From: Methylomonas sp.
GTDB lineage: Bacteria > Pseudomonadota > Gammaproteobacteria > Methylococcales > Methylomonadaceae
Length of the DNA: 64,000 bases
Reading direction: 5' to 3'
Assembly (NCBI GenBank): GCA_002928965.1
Contig: PERU01000001.1
Span: 62,001 to 126,000 of the forward strand
The notes under the pieces are model-generated. The model was not told the DNA's origin. It made no database searches and saw only the letters and a list, made by a program, of their open reading frames with translations. The position numbers and the translations under genes are program-made. The first letter of the stretch is position 1, and each line of letters starts with the position of its first letter. Positions 1 through 8,483 of the stretch are shown here, one piece after another.

Positions 1-1
1 C

Positions 2-673
2 GCCGGCGAGTTGTACTTTATGTATGCCACCATGCTGATTGCCATCCCAACCGGAGTGAAGGTTTTCAACTGGACCGCCACCATGTGGAAAGGCTCGATG
101 ACTTTCGAAACACCGATGCTGTTCTCAATTGCTTTCGTGGTGCTTTTTACCATGGGTGGATTTACAGGCTTGATGATGTCAGTTGCGCCGGTTGATTTCC
201 AATATCACGATACCTATTTCATTGTTGCTCATTTCCATTACACCTTGGTACCGGCTTCGGTATTTATCCTGCAGGCTGCCGGTTATTACTGGCTGCCTAA
301 ATGGACCGGAAATATGTACAACGAAAAAATTGGTAGATTGCATTTTTGGTTGTCAGCAGTATCCGTGAATATTTTGTTTTTCCCGCAACATTTCCTGGGG
401 TTGGCAGGTATGCCGCGACGGATTCCTGATTATGCGATTCAATTTGCGGATTGGAATATGGTGTCCAGTATCGGTGCATTCATCTACGGTTTCAGTCAAT
501 TGTTGTTCGTGTATGTTGTGATCGATACCATTCGTGGTGGTACCGGTGAAAAAGTAACCGACGAAGTTTGGGAAGATGCCAGCAAGCACAGTCTGGAATG
601 GACCGTGCCTTCACCCGCGCCTTACCATACCTTTACTACGCCACCAGAAACCATTCCAACCGAGCATTTTTAA
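2..673 (+). CDS. coxA: cytochrome c oxidase subunit I, 3' part
   Basis: This is the C-terminal part of the heme-copper oxidase catalytic subunit; the frame is open to the window edge, so the 5' end is missing. The visible residues carry the K-channel signature IPTGVKVFNW and, at nt 230-238, the HFH pair in which one histidine ligates the high-spin heme and the other the low-spin heme. Several hydrophobic helices follow, then a soluble tail rich in Pro and Thr. It belongs to the aa3-type (ctaD) family, which reduces oxygen in the inner membrane and pumps protons. The genes that follow are oxidase assembly genes in the usual order, which supports the call. Confidence 0.96.
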   Translation, partial: AGELYFMYATMLIAIPTGVKVFNWTATMWKGSMTFETPMLFSIAFVVLFTMGGFTGLMMSVAPVDFQYHDTYFIVAHFHYTLVPASVFILQAAGYYWLPKWTGNMYNEKIGRLHFWLSAVSVNILFFPQHFLGLAGMPRRIPDYAIQFADWNMVSSIGAFIYGFSQLLFVYVVIDTIRGGTGEKVTDEVWEDASKHSLEWTVPSPAPYHTFTTPPETIPTEHF

Positions 674-695
674 GGGTGGAAAAAAACGAGGCTGC

Positions 696-720
696 CTCCC
701 CATTTAATTCGAATGGGGAG
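696..720 (+). promoter_or_regulatory. intercistronic stem-loop after coxA
   Basis: CTCCCCATT (696-704) pairs perfectly with AATGGGGAG (712-720) around a 7-base loop. There is no T-run, so it is not a typical terminator. It lies between coxA and the small membrane gene and may protect or process the oxidase mRNA, giving coxA a different transcript level from cox11. The role is inferred. Confidence 0.45.
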
Positions 721-730
721 TGCTGAAATA

Positions 731-829
731 ATGGATACCAAGAAAAAAAATATTCTGACAGCTGTAGTTCTGATTGCAGTGGCGTTAACGATTTACGTGT
801 TTGCAGTAATGAAGGCAATTTCGCAATGA
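731..829 (+). CDS. small single-helix cytochrome oxidase assembly protein
   Basis: A 32-codon frame starts MDTKKKNILTAVV and forms one hydrophobic helix after a lysine-rich N-terminus, so it should be a small inner-membrane protein with Lys residues on the cytoplasmic side. Its TGA stop overlaps the ATG of cox11, which indicates translational coupling. Small membrane proteins of this kind sit between coxA and cox11 in many proteobacterial oxidase operons and are annotated as cytochrome oxidase small assembly proteins. Position, overlap and composition support a real gene, although the length gives little statistical support alone. Confidence 0.72.
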   Translation: MDTKKKNILTAVVLIAVALTIYVFAVMKAISQ

Positions 830-1365
830 ACGACTTAAAGCAGAGAAATATCACGTTAGCCAAAAAGCTGGTGATTGTGGCTCTGCTGATGTTCGGCTTT
901 GGTTATGCACTGGTGCCCATTTATGACGTACTTTGCGATATTACCGGGCAAAATATTAAAGTGCAGGAATCTGCTTCTGGCGAAGAAGCGATGGTGGTTG
1001 ATGAAAATAGAGACATTACGGTTGAGTTTGTAACTTCCATCAACGAATCCACACCCCTGCAATTTCGTGCAGAAAAGCGGAGTATGAAAATACACCCCGG
1101 CCAGTATTACACCGTAAACTTTTACGCCAAGAACAATTTGCCAGTACAGTTGAAAGCACAAGCTATTCCCAGTATCACACCGGGGCTTGCTGAAGAATTT
1201 TTTAAAAAAATACAATGTTTTTGTTTTGAATTGCAGACGTTCGCGCCGCATGAAGAAAAAACCATGCCGGTCAGATTTGTGGTTAATCCCAAACTGCCGG
1301 AACGGTATAAAACCATTACATTGTCATATACTTTTTTTGATCGAACTAATAATACTGAAAACTAA
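826..1365 (+). CDS. ctaG: cytochrome c oxidase assembly protein CtaG/Cox11
   Basis: A membrane-anchored copper chaperone that helps insert Cu(B) into oxidase subunit I. One N-terminal transmembrane helix (about residues 14-33) is followed by a periplasmic beta-sandwich. The copper-binding Cys-Phe-Cys motif is present (C131 and C133 in IQCFCFELQ), as is the conserved cysteine C37 just after the membrane anchor (YDVLC). The length of 179 residues is normal for Cox11. The start codon overlaps the stop of the small gene upstream, and coxC follows 14 bases after its stop, so this is one operon. Confidence 0.95.
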   Translation: MNDLKQRNITLAKKLVIVALLMFGFGYALVPIYDVLCDITGQNIKVQESASGEEAMVVDENRDITVEFVTSINESTPLQFRAEKRSMKIHPGQYYTVNFYAKNNLPVQLKAQAIPSITPGLAEEFFKKIQCFCFELQTFAPHEEKTMPVRFVVNPKLPERYKTITLSYTFFDRTNNTEN

Positions 1366-1379
1366 TAGAGGGGAAGGTT

Positions 1380-2258
1380 ATGTCTACGAACGGCGCTTAT
1401 TACATTCCGCATAAGGCAGTGTGGCCAGTAATGGCAACAGCTGGCTTGATGCTGACCCTGGCGGGTTTTGCCAATCATTTAAACGGCTCATCAATTGGTT
1501 CCGGCATGATGATGGTGGGTTTTGTGGTTTTTTTGGTGATGTTGGGTCTGTGGTTTGCCTTGCAGTCGACTGAAAGTGAATCAGGCATGTACAACCACGG
1601 TGTGGGCATTTCCTACCGTATGGGCATGATGTGGTTCATTTTTTCCGAAGTGATGTTCTTTGCGGTATTTTTTGGCGCACTTTGGTACACCCGTAACTTA
1701 TCAGTGCCTTGGCTGGGTGCTGGTGAAGGTGAGTTCATCAGTGGTCCCGGCCGGTCAACTGCGACACTTTGGAGCGGGTTTGAAGCCGTATGGCCAACCA
1801 ATGGTCCCGGTAAAGTCGGTGGTGAGTTTGAGCCAATGGGTGCAATGGGCTTACCGTTCATCAATACGCTGTTGCTGTTATCCAGCGGTGTGACCTGTAC
1901 TTGGGCGCATCATGGTTTGTTGGCCAAAAATCGTGATCAACTGATCAAAGGCCTGTTGGCAACCGTAGGTTTGGGCTTTTTGTTCGTGGCGTTTCAAGCG
2001 ACCGAATACTACGAAGCCTATCATGAAATGGGTTTGACTCTAGGTTCCGGTATCTACGGTTCAACCTTCTTCATGTTGACTGGTTTTCATGGTTTCCATG
2101 TCTGCGTGGGTGCGATTATTTTGTCCGTGGTGTTGTTCAGAAGCTGGAAAGGTCACTTCAGTCCAGAAAATCACTTCGCATTTGAAGCCGCTGCCTGGTA
2201 CTGGCATTTTGTGGACGTGGTCTGGTTAGGGCTGTTCATCTTTGTTTACATCATGTAA
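1380..2258 (+). CDS. coxC: cytochrome c oxidase subunit III
   Basis: A polytopic subunit of the aa3 oxidase, 292 residues. The sequence has the family's seven helices, the FWFIFSEVMFF-type segment (here MMWFIFSEVMFFAVFFG) and the C-terminal AAWYWHFVDVVWL signature. A strong Shine-Dalgarno sequence (GAGGGGAAGG) precedes the ATG. A long insertion of Gly/Pro-rich residues around 115-150 separates helices and is normal for this subfamily. It is the last gene before a strong terminator, so the structural oxidase operon ends here. Confidence 0.97.
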   Translation: MSTNGAYYIPHKAVWPVMATAGLMLTLAGFANHLNGSSIGSGMMMVGFVVFLVMLGLWFALQSTESESGMYNHGVGISYRMGMMWFIFSEVMFFAVFFGALWYTRNLSVPWLGAGEGEFISGPGRSTATLWSGFEAVWPTNGPGKVGGEFEPMGAMGLPFINTLLLLSSGVTCTWAHHGLLAKNRDQLIKGLLATVGLGFLFVAFQATEYYEAYHEMGLTLGSGIYGSTFFMLTGFHGFHVCVGAIILSVVLFRSWKGHFSPENHFAFEAAAWYWHFVDVVWLGLFIFVYIM

Positions 2259-2272
2259 TTGGCTGTAAACCC

Positions 2273-2308
2273 AAAAAGCGCGTTCCTACGGGCACGCGCT
2301 TTTTTTTT
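2273..2308. terminator. bidirectional intrinsic terminator between coxC and the DUF2909-like gene
   Basis: A perfect 11-base-pair stem, AAAAAGCGCGT with ACGCGCTTTTT, encloses a 10-base loop and runs into a long T-tract on the plus strand; the A-run on the other side gives the reverse orientation a T-tract as well. It separates two convergent genes. Confidence 0.92.
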
Positions 2309-2316
2309 GTTCAAAA

Positions 2317-2583
2317 CTAAGGTTTGGATGTTGCGGATGGGGTATCGATAGCACGCATTTGTTGCATTCTGCTGCCAATGCCGCTGGGTTTGAATAAGCC
2401 GGTGGCAAAAGCGATAAACAGTAATACAAACAAAACCAAAGACAGCCCAATTCGGTAGGTTAAGGCTTGGGCGGTTTTTTGAGAATGTTCGGCATCACCG
2501 CGTTTGACCAGATGAAATAGAGCTGAACCCAAGCTGACAAGAATGGCGATAAAAATAACAATGGCGACAATTTTTATGGTCAT
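2317..2583 (-). CDS. twin transmembrane protein, DUF2909-like
   Basis: A small inner-membrane protein with two hydrophobic helices separated by a short charged loop (HLVKRGDAEHSQKTAQA). This matches the DUF2909 'twin transmembrane' family, which is commonly found next to surf1 and coxC in proteobacterial oxidase loci; its function is unknown. An upstream in-frame ATG at 2616 would add 11 residues, but it would leave only five bases before the alternative surf1 start, so the start at 2583 (MTIKIVAIV) is preferred. It is divergent from surf1. Confidence 0.8.
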   Translation of the reverse strand: MTIKIVAIVIFIAILVSLGSALFHLVKRGDAEHSQKTAQALTYRIGLSLVLFVLLFIAFATGLFKPSGIGSRMQQMRAIDTPSATSKP

Positions 2584-2675
2584 GGGTAAGTAAATAAAAG
2601 TATATAACCGCGCCATTCTGGATGATTAAGGCCGGCTTGCCAATCAATTTAACGCCATCAGCAGCTTGGAATGTT

Positions 2676-3422
2676 ATGAGACTAATATTATTTAATAGAA
2701 CAGTGCGTATTTCCTGGATAGGATTGGGTATTTATGTATTGTTAATGTTGTTGTTGTGCAGTTTAGGGATGTGGCAATTAGGGCGCTCCGAACAAAAAAA
2801 ACAACTATTGCAACAGCAACAAATAGCCCTGCAAGCAGAGGGTATCGACTTGAATCGACATGAAAACCTGGATATTGAGGTGTTGCGCTATCACAACGTT
2901 ACAGTGTCAGGTCATTATGATACAGAGCATCAGTTTTTATTGGATAACCAGATAGTCGATGGCAAAAATGGATATTTTGTGATGACGCCATTTTTTATCG
3001 ACGGTCAAAAAATGGCTGTATTGGTCAATCGAGGTTGGTTACCGTTGGGTCAGGACAGAAACACCTTGCCCACTGTTGAAGTGCAGACATCCGCGGCTCA
3101 GATTAGCGGCCGCATTAATCGGTTTCCAGGCGTGGGTTTTAAGTTGAAGGGTGCCGAAATTCCTACAGATCATTGGCCATCGGTGGTGCAAGTGATTGAT
3201 AGCCATGTGTTAGCGGCAAAATTGTCATATCCCCTGGTAGACTTTCAACTTGAATTGGATTCATCAATTGCCGACGGTTACAAGCGGGAATGGAAAATCG
3301 TCACACCAATCCCACCTGAAAAACACTTGGCCTATGCAGTACAATGGTTCGGTTTGGCACTGACCTTGACAGTGTTATTTATTTGGATAAGTATAAAAAA
3401 TCGCAGTGAACACACAGCATAA
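2676..3422 (+). CDS. SURF1 family oxidase assembly protein
   Basis: SURF1/Shy1 proteins assist heme a insertion into oxidase subunit I. The N-terminal helix (about residues 12-29) is followed by the GMWQLGRxxQK motif, a periplasmic domain with DNQIVDGKNGYFVMTPF and LVNRGWLP, and a C-terminal helix ending in the AYAVQWFGLALTL signature. An alternative upstream ATG at 2622 exists, but the internal ATG gives the usual family length of about 248 residues and leaves room for divergent promoters. The next gene starts inside its 3' end. Confidence 0.93.
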   Translation: MRLILFNRTVRISWIGLGIYVLLMLLLCSLGMWQLGRSEQKKQLLQQQQIALQAEGIDLNRHENLDIEVLRYHNVTVSGHYDTEHQFLLDNQIVDGKNGYFVMTPFFIDGQKMAVLVNRGWLPLGQDRNTLPTVEVQTSAAQISGRINRFPGVGFKLKGAEIPTDHWPSVVQVIDSHVLAAKLSYPLVDFQLELDSSIADGYKREWKIVTPIPPEKHLAYAVQWFGLALTLTVLFIWISIKNRSEHTA

Positions 3423-3993
3423 AAAAAACCGCATCACCATCTTGGTGATTTTTGCCATGTCCATCGTGCCGTTCGGAATTGCATGGTATCTGGCTGAAAA
3501 TCCCGGCAAAGTTAAACTGGGCACCAACAATGGCGAGTTGATTTCACCGCCGTTGGCAACGGAAGTCAGCGATTTCATCGGTTATGATGCATTCAGCACA
3601 GAGAATCTCAAAGAGTTGCAAGGTCACTGGTTGCTAGTCAATCTCCTGCCGCCGGCTGAATGCGTGCCCGCCTGCCAGGATGGTTTGTACAAAACCAATC
3701 AAATTACCTTGATGATGGGCAAGGATATTGCCCGGATTCGGCGGGTGGCGATATTGTTTAACAAGCAGCAAGCGTTGTCTCAACAATGGCAAGACGACGC
3801 ACGTCTGCTCAAGGTCTCGCTATCCGCAAGGCTACAGGAAATCATCACTAAAATCGAAGGTGCCAGTCAGCCGGGTGCCTTGTTAATAATGGATCCGCTG
3901 GGAAATATAATGATGAAATATCCACCAGATTACGACCCTTACAAAGTCAGAAACGACTTAAGCAAGTTATTAAGAATTTCACAAATCGGTTAG
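3406..3993 (+). CDS. SCO-like thioredoxin-fold protein of the oxidase locus
   Basis: A 195-residue membrane-anchored periplasmic protein. After an N-terminal helix (about 10-28) the sequence follows a thioredoxin-like pattern: a strand at HWLLVNLLPP, a CxxxC pair (C86, C90) at the SCO1/SenC copper-site position, and a late strand-turn LLIMDPLGNIMMKYPP typical of SCO C-termini. I do not see the distal copper-ligand histidine of SCO proteins, so copper transfer is uncertain and a redox role is an alternative. The GTG start overlaps the surf1 3' end by 17 bases, and ctaA follows after four bases. Genes of this type occupy the same position in other proteobacterial oxidase operons. Confidence 0.75.
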   Translation: MNTQHKKNRITILVIFAMSIVPFGIAWYLAENPGKVKLGTNNGELISPPLATEVSDFIGYDAFSTENLKELQGHWLLVNLLPPAECVPACQDGLYKTNQITLMMGKDIARIRRVAILFNKQQALSQQWQDDARLLKVSLSARLQEIITKIEGASQPGALLIMDPLGNIMMKYPPDYDPYKVRNDLSKLLRISQIG

Positions 3994-3997
3994 GTAC

Positions 3998-5962
3998 ATG
4001 TTTAGAAAATTAAGTTTGTTCTGCGCTTTTCTGGCGTTGATAGTGATTGTTTTGGGTGCTTACGTCAGATTGTCGGATGCTGGACTGGGGTGTCCGGATT
4101 GGCCGGGGTGCTATGGTAAAGCCTTGGTCAGTGACAGTGCAGAATTCCAGGCTGAAGCCCAGGCTGTTTTCCCGCTACATCCTCTGGATACTGCAAAAGC
4201 CTGGAAGGAAATGACCCATCGCTATCTGGCGGGCGGATTGGGTATTGCTACACTGCTTTTGTTCGCCATATCCTGGCGTTTAAAACAGCAACGTTCTGCA
4301 TTAATCAGCTGGACGGCTATTTTGCTGCTATTGATTGCCATGCAGGCAGCACTGGGTATGTGGACGGTGCATTTAAAAGTCATGCCGATAGTGGTGACAG
4401 CGCATTTGTTGATGGGGTTCATCACCTTTTGGACCATCAGCTGGACATATTTAAGAAGTAACGCCGATGCAGTCCGGCGACCAGCCGCAGCAGGCCCTAA
4501 AGGACTGGCTTTGTTTGCCATGACTGTGTTGTTTTTGCAGATCGCTTTGGGCGGCTGGGTAAGCAGCAATTATGCCGCGTTGGCGTGTACTGATTTTCCA
4601 CGGTGTCAAGGGCAATGGTTACCCGATACCGGCTATGACGTCGCGTTTAACTTTATGTTGAACGATAGCAGCGCATTATCAGCGGCGGGTAAGGTTGCCA
4701 TTCATGCGTTGCATCGAGTCGGTGCGTTGATTACATTTTTGGTGTTAACGCTGACCATGCTGTCGGCTACCTCGGAAAACTATCCCAAATTGGTGCGCCG
4801 TAGTGGTCTGTTGCTGAGTGTTCTATTATTGCTGCAAATCGTCATAGGCATTTTCACAGTCAAACAGGGTATTCCTTTGTTACTGGCAGTGGTTCATAAC
4901 GCGTTTGCCGCGTTATTGATGTTGCCGCTGTTGGGCGTACTTTTCTTCAGTCGCTATGCACTTCCAAACGAAGAACCTTTAGGTTTGGAAGGGGTTGAAG
5001 CGCCGCTACGTCCACAAGAGCTTGTCGTAGCGGATGAAGCGGACTCCTTATTTCTGCGACTGAAAAGTCAGCTGAAAAAAACCCGCGGCAGTATTGGCGG
5101 GGTTTTAAGCAGTTTGACCCTGGGTGAAGATAAAGTCACTCGCGATTTGCTGGATGATGTGGAAGCCAACTTGATCATGGCGGATATTGGCATGGAAACC
5201 ACCACACAGATCATTAAGCATCTCAGAGAAAATCTGGAAAAAGATCAACTTAAAGATGTGAATGCGCTGAGTGAAACCCTGAAACAAAACTTATATGACA
5301 TGCTGCAACCGTGTAGCCAGCCATTGCAGATCCCGCAGCAAGACGGGCCATTTGTAATTTTGGTGGTGGGCGTCAACGGTGCCGGAAAAACTACGTCAAT
5401 CGGTAAACTGGCGCATCGGCTACAGGCGCAAGGTCATAGCGTCATGTTGGCGGCAGGAGACACCTTTCGCGCGGCGGCAGTGGAACAGTTGCAAGCCTGG
5501 GGAGAGCGCAATAATGTTCAGGTAGTTGCTCAACATACCGGGGCTGACTCGGCATCGGTGATATTTGATGCGCTGCAATCAGCCCAAGCCAAAGGCGTCG
5601 ATGTGTTGATTGCCGACACCGCCGGTCGCTTGCATACCAAATCCAATCTAATGGACGAACTGAGTAAAATCAAACGCATCATGGCTAAACTGGATGCCTC
5701 CGCACCACATGAAGTGTTATTGGTGCTGGATGCGGGTACCGGCCAAAATGCTTTGTCGCAGGCAAGATTGTTCAATGAAGCGGTGAGTTTGACCGGTTTG
5801 GCTTTGACTAAACTGGATGGGACAGCAAAGGGCGGTGTGATTTTTGCGCTGGCTAATCAACTGCATATTCCGATTCGTTTCATCGGTGTAGGCGAAACCA
5901 AGGAAGATCTGCAGGATTTTGATGCCAAAACTTTCGTAGACGCTTTGTTTGTGACAGACTAA
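3998..5962 (+). CDS. ctaA-ftsY: fusion of heme A synthase (CtaA/COX15) and SRP receptor FtsY
   Basis: One uninterrupted 654-codon frame. Residues 1 to about 320 are a complete heme A synthase: eight predicted helices, four heme-ligand histidines (H74, H136, H239, H300) and two periplasmic cysteine pairs (C32/C38, C197/C203). After a short acidic linker (about 321-348) residues 349-654 are a complete FtsY NG GTPase: G1 GVNGAGKTTSIGK (458-470), DTFRAAA (488-494), DTAGR (540-544), TKLDG (604-608) and the closing GVGE (630-633). The acidic A domain of FtsY is absent, so the heme synthase would be the membrane anchor. No stop codon or convincing internal start with a ribosome binding site separates them; the only nearby in-frame candidates are TTG codon 330 and ATG codon 308. 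ftsE follows after four bases, as after normal ftsY genes, while ctaB and rsmD, the usual neighbours, are missing. Confidence 0.9.
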   Translation: MFRKLSLFCAFLALIVIVLGAYVRLSDAGLGCPDWPGCYGKALVSDSAEFQAEAQAVFPLHPLDTAKAWKEMTHRYLAGGLGIATLLLFAISWRLKQQRSALISWTAILLLLIAMQAALGMWTVHLKVMPIVVTAHLLMGFITFWTISWTYLRSNADAVRRPAAAGPKGLALFAMTVLFLQIALGGWVSSNYAALACTDFPRCQGQWLPDTGYDVAFNFMLNDSSALSAAGKVAIHALHRVGALITFLVLTLTMLSATSENYPKLVRRSGLLLSVLLLLQIVIGIFTVKQGIPLLLAVVHNAFAALLMLPLLGVLFFSRYALPNEEPLGLEGVEAPLRPQELVVADEADSLFLRLKSQLKKTRGSIGGVLSSLTLGEDKVTRDLLDDVEANLIMADIGMETTTQIIKHLRENLEKDQLKDVNALSETLKQNLYDMLQPCSQPLQIPQQDGPFVILVVGVNGAGKTTSIGKLAHRLQAQGHSVMLAAGDTFRAAAVEQLQAWGERNNVQVVAQHTGADSASVIFDALQSAQAKGVDVLIADTAGRLHTKSNLMDELSKIKRIMAKLDASAPHEVLLVLDAGTGQNALSQARLFNEAVSLTGLALTKLDGTAKGGVIFALANQLHIPIRFIGVGETKEDLQDFDAKTFVDALFVTD

Positions 5963-5966
5963 AACC

Positions 5967-6623
5967 ATGTTGACATTCGAACACGTATGCAAGCGCTACC
6001 CTGATGCCGGCGATGCTCTGGTAGATGTGAGTTTTGGTTTGAGTCGTGGCGAAATGGCGTTTCTGACTGGCCGTTCCGGTGCCGGAAAAAGTACCTTACT
6101 AAAGCTGATTGCCATGATGGAACAGTGTTCGCGCGGCAATATCCTGTTGGATGGCAGGAATATTACCCGTATCAGTGAGCGGAAAATACCCTATCTGCGG
6201 CGGAATTTAGGCTTGATTTTTCAGGACTACAAATTACTTAACGACAGAACCGTATTTGATAACGTGGCCTTACCGCTGATCGTATCGGGTTTTTCGCATC
6301 AGGATATTTCGCGGCGGGTCCGGGCTTCGCTGGACAAAGTCAGTTTATTAGGCAAAGAACGTAAATATCCGCTGGCCCTGTCAGGTGGTGAACAACAACG
6401 GGTGGGCATTGCGCGGGCGATCGTCAACAAACCTAAGTTGATTCTCGCTGATGAACCAACCGGTAACCTCGACCCTGAATTATCGGCTGAAGTCATGAAC
6501 ATGTTCGAGCAATTCATGCAGGTTGGCGTGACGGTACTGATTGCCACCCATGATCTGGAGTTAGTGAACCGATTGGGACATCGGGTGTTGACTCTGGATA
6601 AAGGCCGTCTGATAGTGAGTTGA
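5967..6623 (+). CDS. ftsE: cell division ATP-binding protein FtsE
   Basis: ABC-type ATPase that works with FtsX to activate septal peptidoglycan hydrolases. The 218 residues include Walker A GRSGAGKST (35-43), the signature LSGGEQQR (138-145), Walker B LILADE (158-163) followed by the D-loop, and the H-loop histidine in ATHD. Length and sequence are typical. The start lies four bases after the ctaA-ftsY stop and the stop lies two bases before ftsX, so the three are probably co-transcribed, matching the widespread ftsY-ftsE-ftsX order. Confidence 0.97.
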   Translation: MLTFEHVCKRYPDAGDALVDVSFGLSRGEMAFLTGRSGAGKSTLLKLIAMMEQCSRGNILLDGRNITRISERKIPYLRRNLGLIFQDYKLLNDRTVFDNVALPLIVSGFSHQDISRRVRASLDKVSLLGKERKYPLALSGGEQQRVGIARAIVNKPKLILADEPTGNLDPELSAEVMNMFEQFMQVGVTVLIATHDLELVNRLGHRVLTLDKGRLIVS

Positions 6624-6625
6624 TT

Positions 6626-7588
6626 ATGAAACAGACCCATCGCAAGCATTCCAGACAACGCTTGGTAGAAATCTTTCACGCCTATTTGCTGAACCATGCC
6701 CATGGCCTGTTTTCCAGTCTGGGACGCTTGAGCAGAACCCCATTTACCTCCGCAATGACCATTCTGGTGTTGTCGGTAGCCATTTCGCTGGCAGGCTGCT
6801 TTTATATCGTGGTAGCCAATATCCAACAGTTGACAGGCAATTTGCAAGCCAGCAATCAAATGTCCCTGTTCTTGAAAGAACATATCAACGAATCTGTCGC
6901 TCAAAAAATGGCAGATCAACTGGCGCGTAACGATAACATCGAAAGCATTAAATTTATCAGCAAAAAGCAGGCAATGGATGAGTTTAAAGCCAACAGCGGT
7001 TTCGGTGATGCCCTGAATGCTCTGGAAGGCAACCCCTTGCCGAATGTGATCCAGATTCTACCCAAAGGGGTGCTGGATAGTCGCGAAGCCCTGGATACCT
7101 TAATGGCAGATTTTAAAAAAATGCCGGAAGTGGAATTTGTGCAAGTGGATATGCAATGGGTGGAGCGTCTGCAAGCCATCATGCGCATCGCCAGTCGTGG
7201 CGTGACTTTAGTGGGTGTATTGCTGGGGTTTGCTGTGACATTTATTACCGGTAATACCATCCGCCTGGAACTGCATAATCGCCAGGATGAAGTCGTCATC
7301 TCCAAATTGGTTGGCGCAACGCACGCTTTTATCCAAAGACCCTTCCTGTACACCGGTTTTTGGTTGGGATTTATCGCCGGTTTCTCGGCATGGTTGATTA
7401 TTACCATCATGCTGCTGATTGTCGAAAGCCCGGTTGAAAAGCTCTCCAGTTTGTACCACAGTTCGTTTGAATTGCTGTATTTGAGTTTTTCTGAGTTCAT
7501 TTTGCTGTTAATGATGGCCTCGTGCTTGGCCGTGCTGGGTTCATGGGCAGTGTTGCATTATCAGCTGCGGCAAATCAAACCCCAGTAA
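6626..7588 (+). CDS. ftsX: cell division permease-like protein FtsX
   Basis: Four-helix membrane partner of FtsE, 320 residues. A cytoplasmic N-terminal region is followed by the first helix (SAMTILVLSVAISLAG), a large periplasmic loop containing NPLPNVIQI, and three C-terminal helices; this is the standard FtsX plan. The ATG at 6626 is preferred over a TTG at 6620 that overlaps the ftsE stop. The gene ends one base before ycgN starts. rpoH, which often follows ftsX in gammaproteobacteria, is not here. Confidence 0.96.
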   Translation: MKQTHRKHSRQRLVEIFHAYLLNHAHGLFSSLGRLSRTPFTSAMTILVLSVAISLAGCFYIVVANIQQLTGNLQASNQMSLFLKEHINESVAQKMADQLARNDNIESIKFISKKQAMDEFKANSGFGDALNALEGNPLPNVIQILPKGVLDSREALDTLMADFKKMPEVEFVQVDMQWVERLQAIMRIASRGVTLVGVLLGFAVTFITGNTIRLELHNRQDEVVISKLVGATHAFIQRPFLYTGFWLGFIAGFSAWLIITIMLLIVESPVEKLSSLYHSSFELLYLSFSEFILLLMMASCLAVLGSWAVLHYQLRQIKPQ

Positions 7589-7589
7589 C

Positions 7590-8018
7590 ATGCGCTTTTG
7601 GGAGTCCAAAACCTTAGCCGAGATGACCACTACCGAATGGGAGTCGTTGTGTGACAGGTGTGGCAACTGTTGTTTGGTCAAACTGGAAGACGAAGAAACC
7701 GGCGAAATTGCCGTGACTAGAGTTGTCTGTAAACTGATGGATATTGACAGTTGTTTATGCACCGACTATCAAAATCGTTGTTCTTTGGTAGCAGACTGTA
7801 TTGACCTGAGGCAGCATGAATTTGCCGAATACCGTTGGCTACCTGCAACGTGCGCCTATCGCTTATTAGCAGAGGGCAAGCCATTGCCAAACTGGCATCC
7901 GTTGCTGACAGGTACACCGGATTCAGTCAAACATGCCGGTATATCAATTCATGGTTTTGCCATCAAAGAATCCACCTGGGTTGATCCCGAAGACCATATC
8001 ATCGAGTGGCTGAGTTAA
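7590..8018 (+). CDS. YcgN/UPF0260 family cysteine-cluster protein
   Basis: A 142-residue protein matching UPF0260 (YcgN). It has the CxxCxxCC cluster (C21, C24, C27, C28) and further conserved cysteines in CKLMDIDSCLCTDY, RCSLVADC and PATCAYR, which suggest metal binding, possibly Fe-S or zinc. The length is as expected. Its biochemical role is not established. The start follows the ftsX stop by one base, so it is read in the same transcript. Confidence 0.92.
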   Translation: MRFWESKTLAEMTTTEWESLCDRCGNCCLVKLEDEETGEIAVTRVVCKLMDIDSCLCTDYQNRCSLVADCIDLRQHEFAEYRWLPATCAYRLLAEGKPLPNWHPLLTGTPDSVKHAGISIHGFAIKESTWVDPEDHIIEWLS

Positions 8019-8483
8019 ACCGTTTATTCGATTGAGTTTTGCCCCCTTTCCGGCCCATAAATGCCGTTCTTCCTATCGAAAGCCCCGCCAGTTCCTGGTT
8101 TACGCATCGCATTCCGAAGGCAATACCCGTAATCACCAGGTCCGGTTGAATAACAACCGGGTGCCGGCAGGAGCGCAATGCTTTGCCGGTAATCTGACAC
8201 TGCGGCATCATCCCAAAAAAAAACCGGCATCGGTGCCAAAGCTGTCCAAAAGTACCCAGTCTGTATATTGTCAAGCTCAAAAAATCAACTTCGCAGCAAA
8301 ACACCAAATCTTCGTCACAAAACCATAATTTTTTTGTCACGGTCTCGTCACTTGGTTTCTCTATAAATCGTCTGGTCGTTCAGTACCACGTCCACTTGAT
8401 TCGACAGACGTTCAGGCGTTTGCCAATCGGGTAACCATCACCCTTTGCTTTGAGTTTGCCATTTGTTTATTAGGAGTTTGACC
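8019..8483. other. intergenic region upstream of the VPLPA-tagged gene
   Basis: I see no convincing gene here. Open frames on both strands have no family resemblance and no ribosome binding site. The last 150 bases hold an A/T-rich stretch, two TGTCAC/CGTCAC half-sites (about 8334-8351) and a TATAAA at about 8363, which could form a promoter for the gene at 8484. Confidence 0.4.

Noticed and set aside
4919-4987. Internal start making FtsY a separate protein
   Set aside because: ATG 4919 lies within the last CtaA helix and TTG 4985 has only a weak purine-rich stretch upstream; neither is convincing, though not excluded.
6299-7500. Long minus-strand frames opposite ftsE and ftsX
   Set aside because: They are antisense to clearly coding genes and show no domain features.
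7999-8340. Open frames on both strands after the ycgN-type gene
   Set aside because: No ribosome binding site, no family resemblance, cysteine- and arginine-rich composition typical of chance frames, and overlap with each other.
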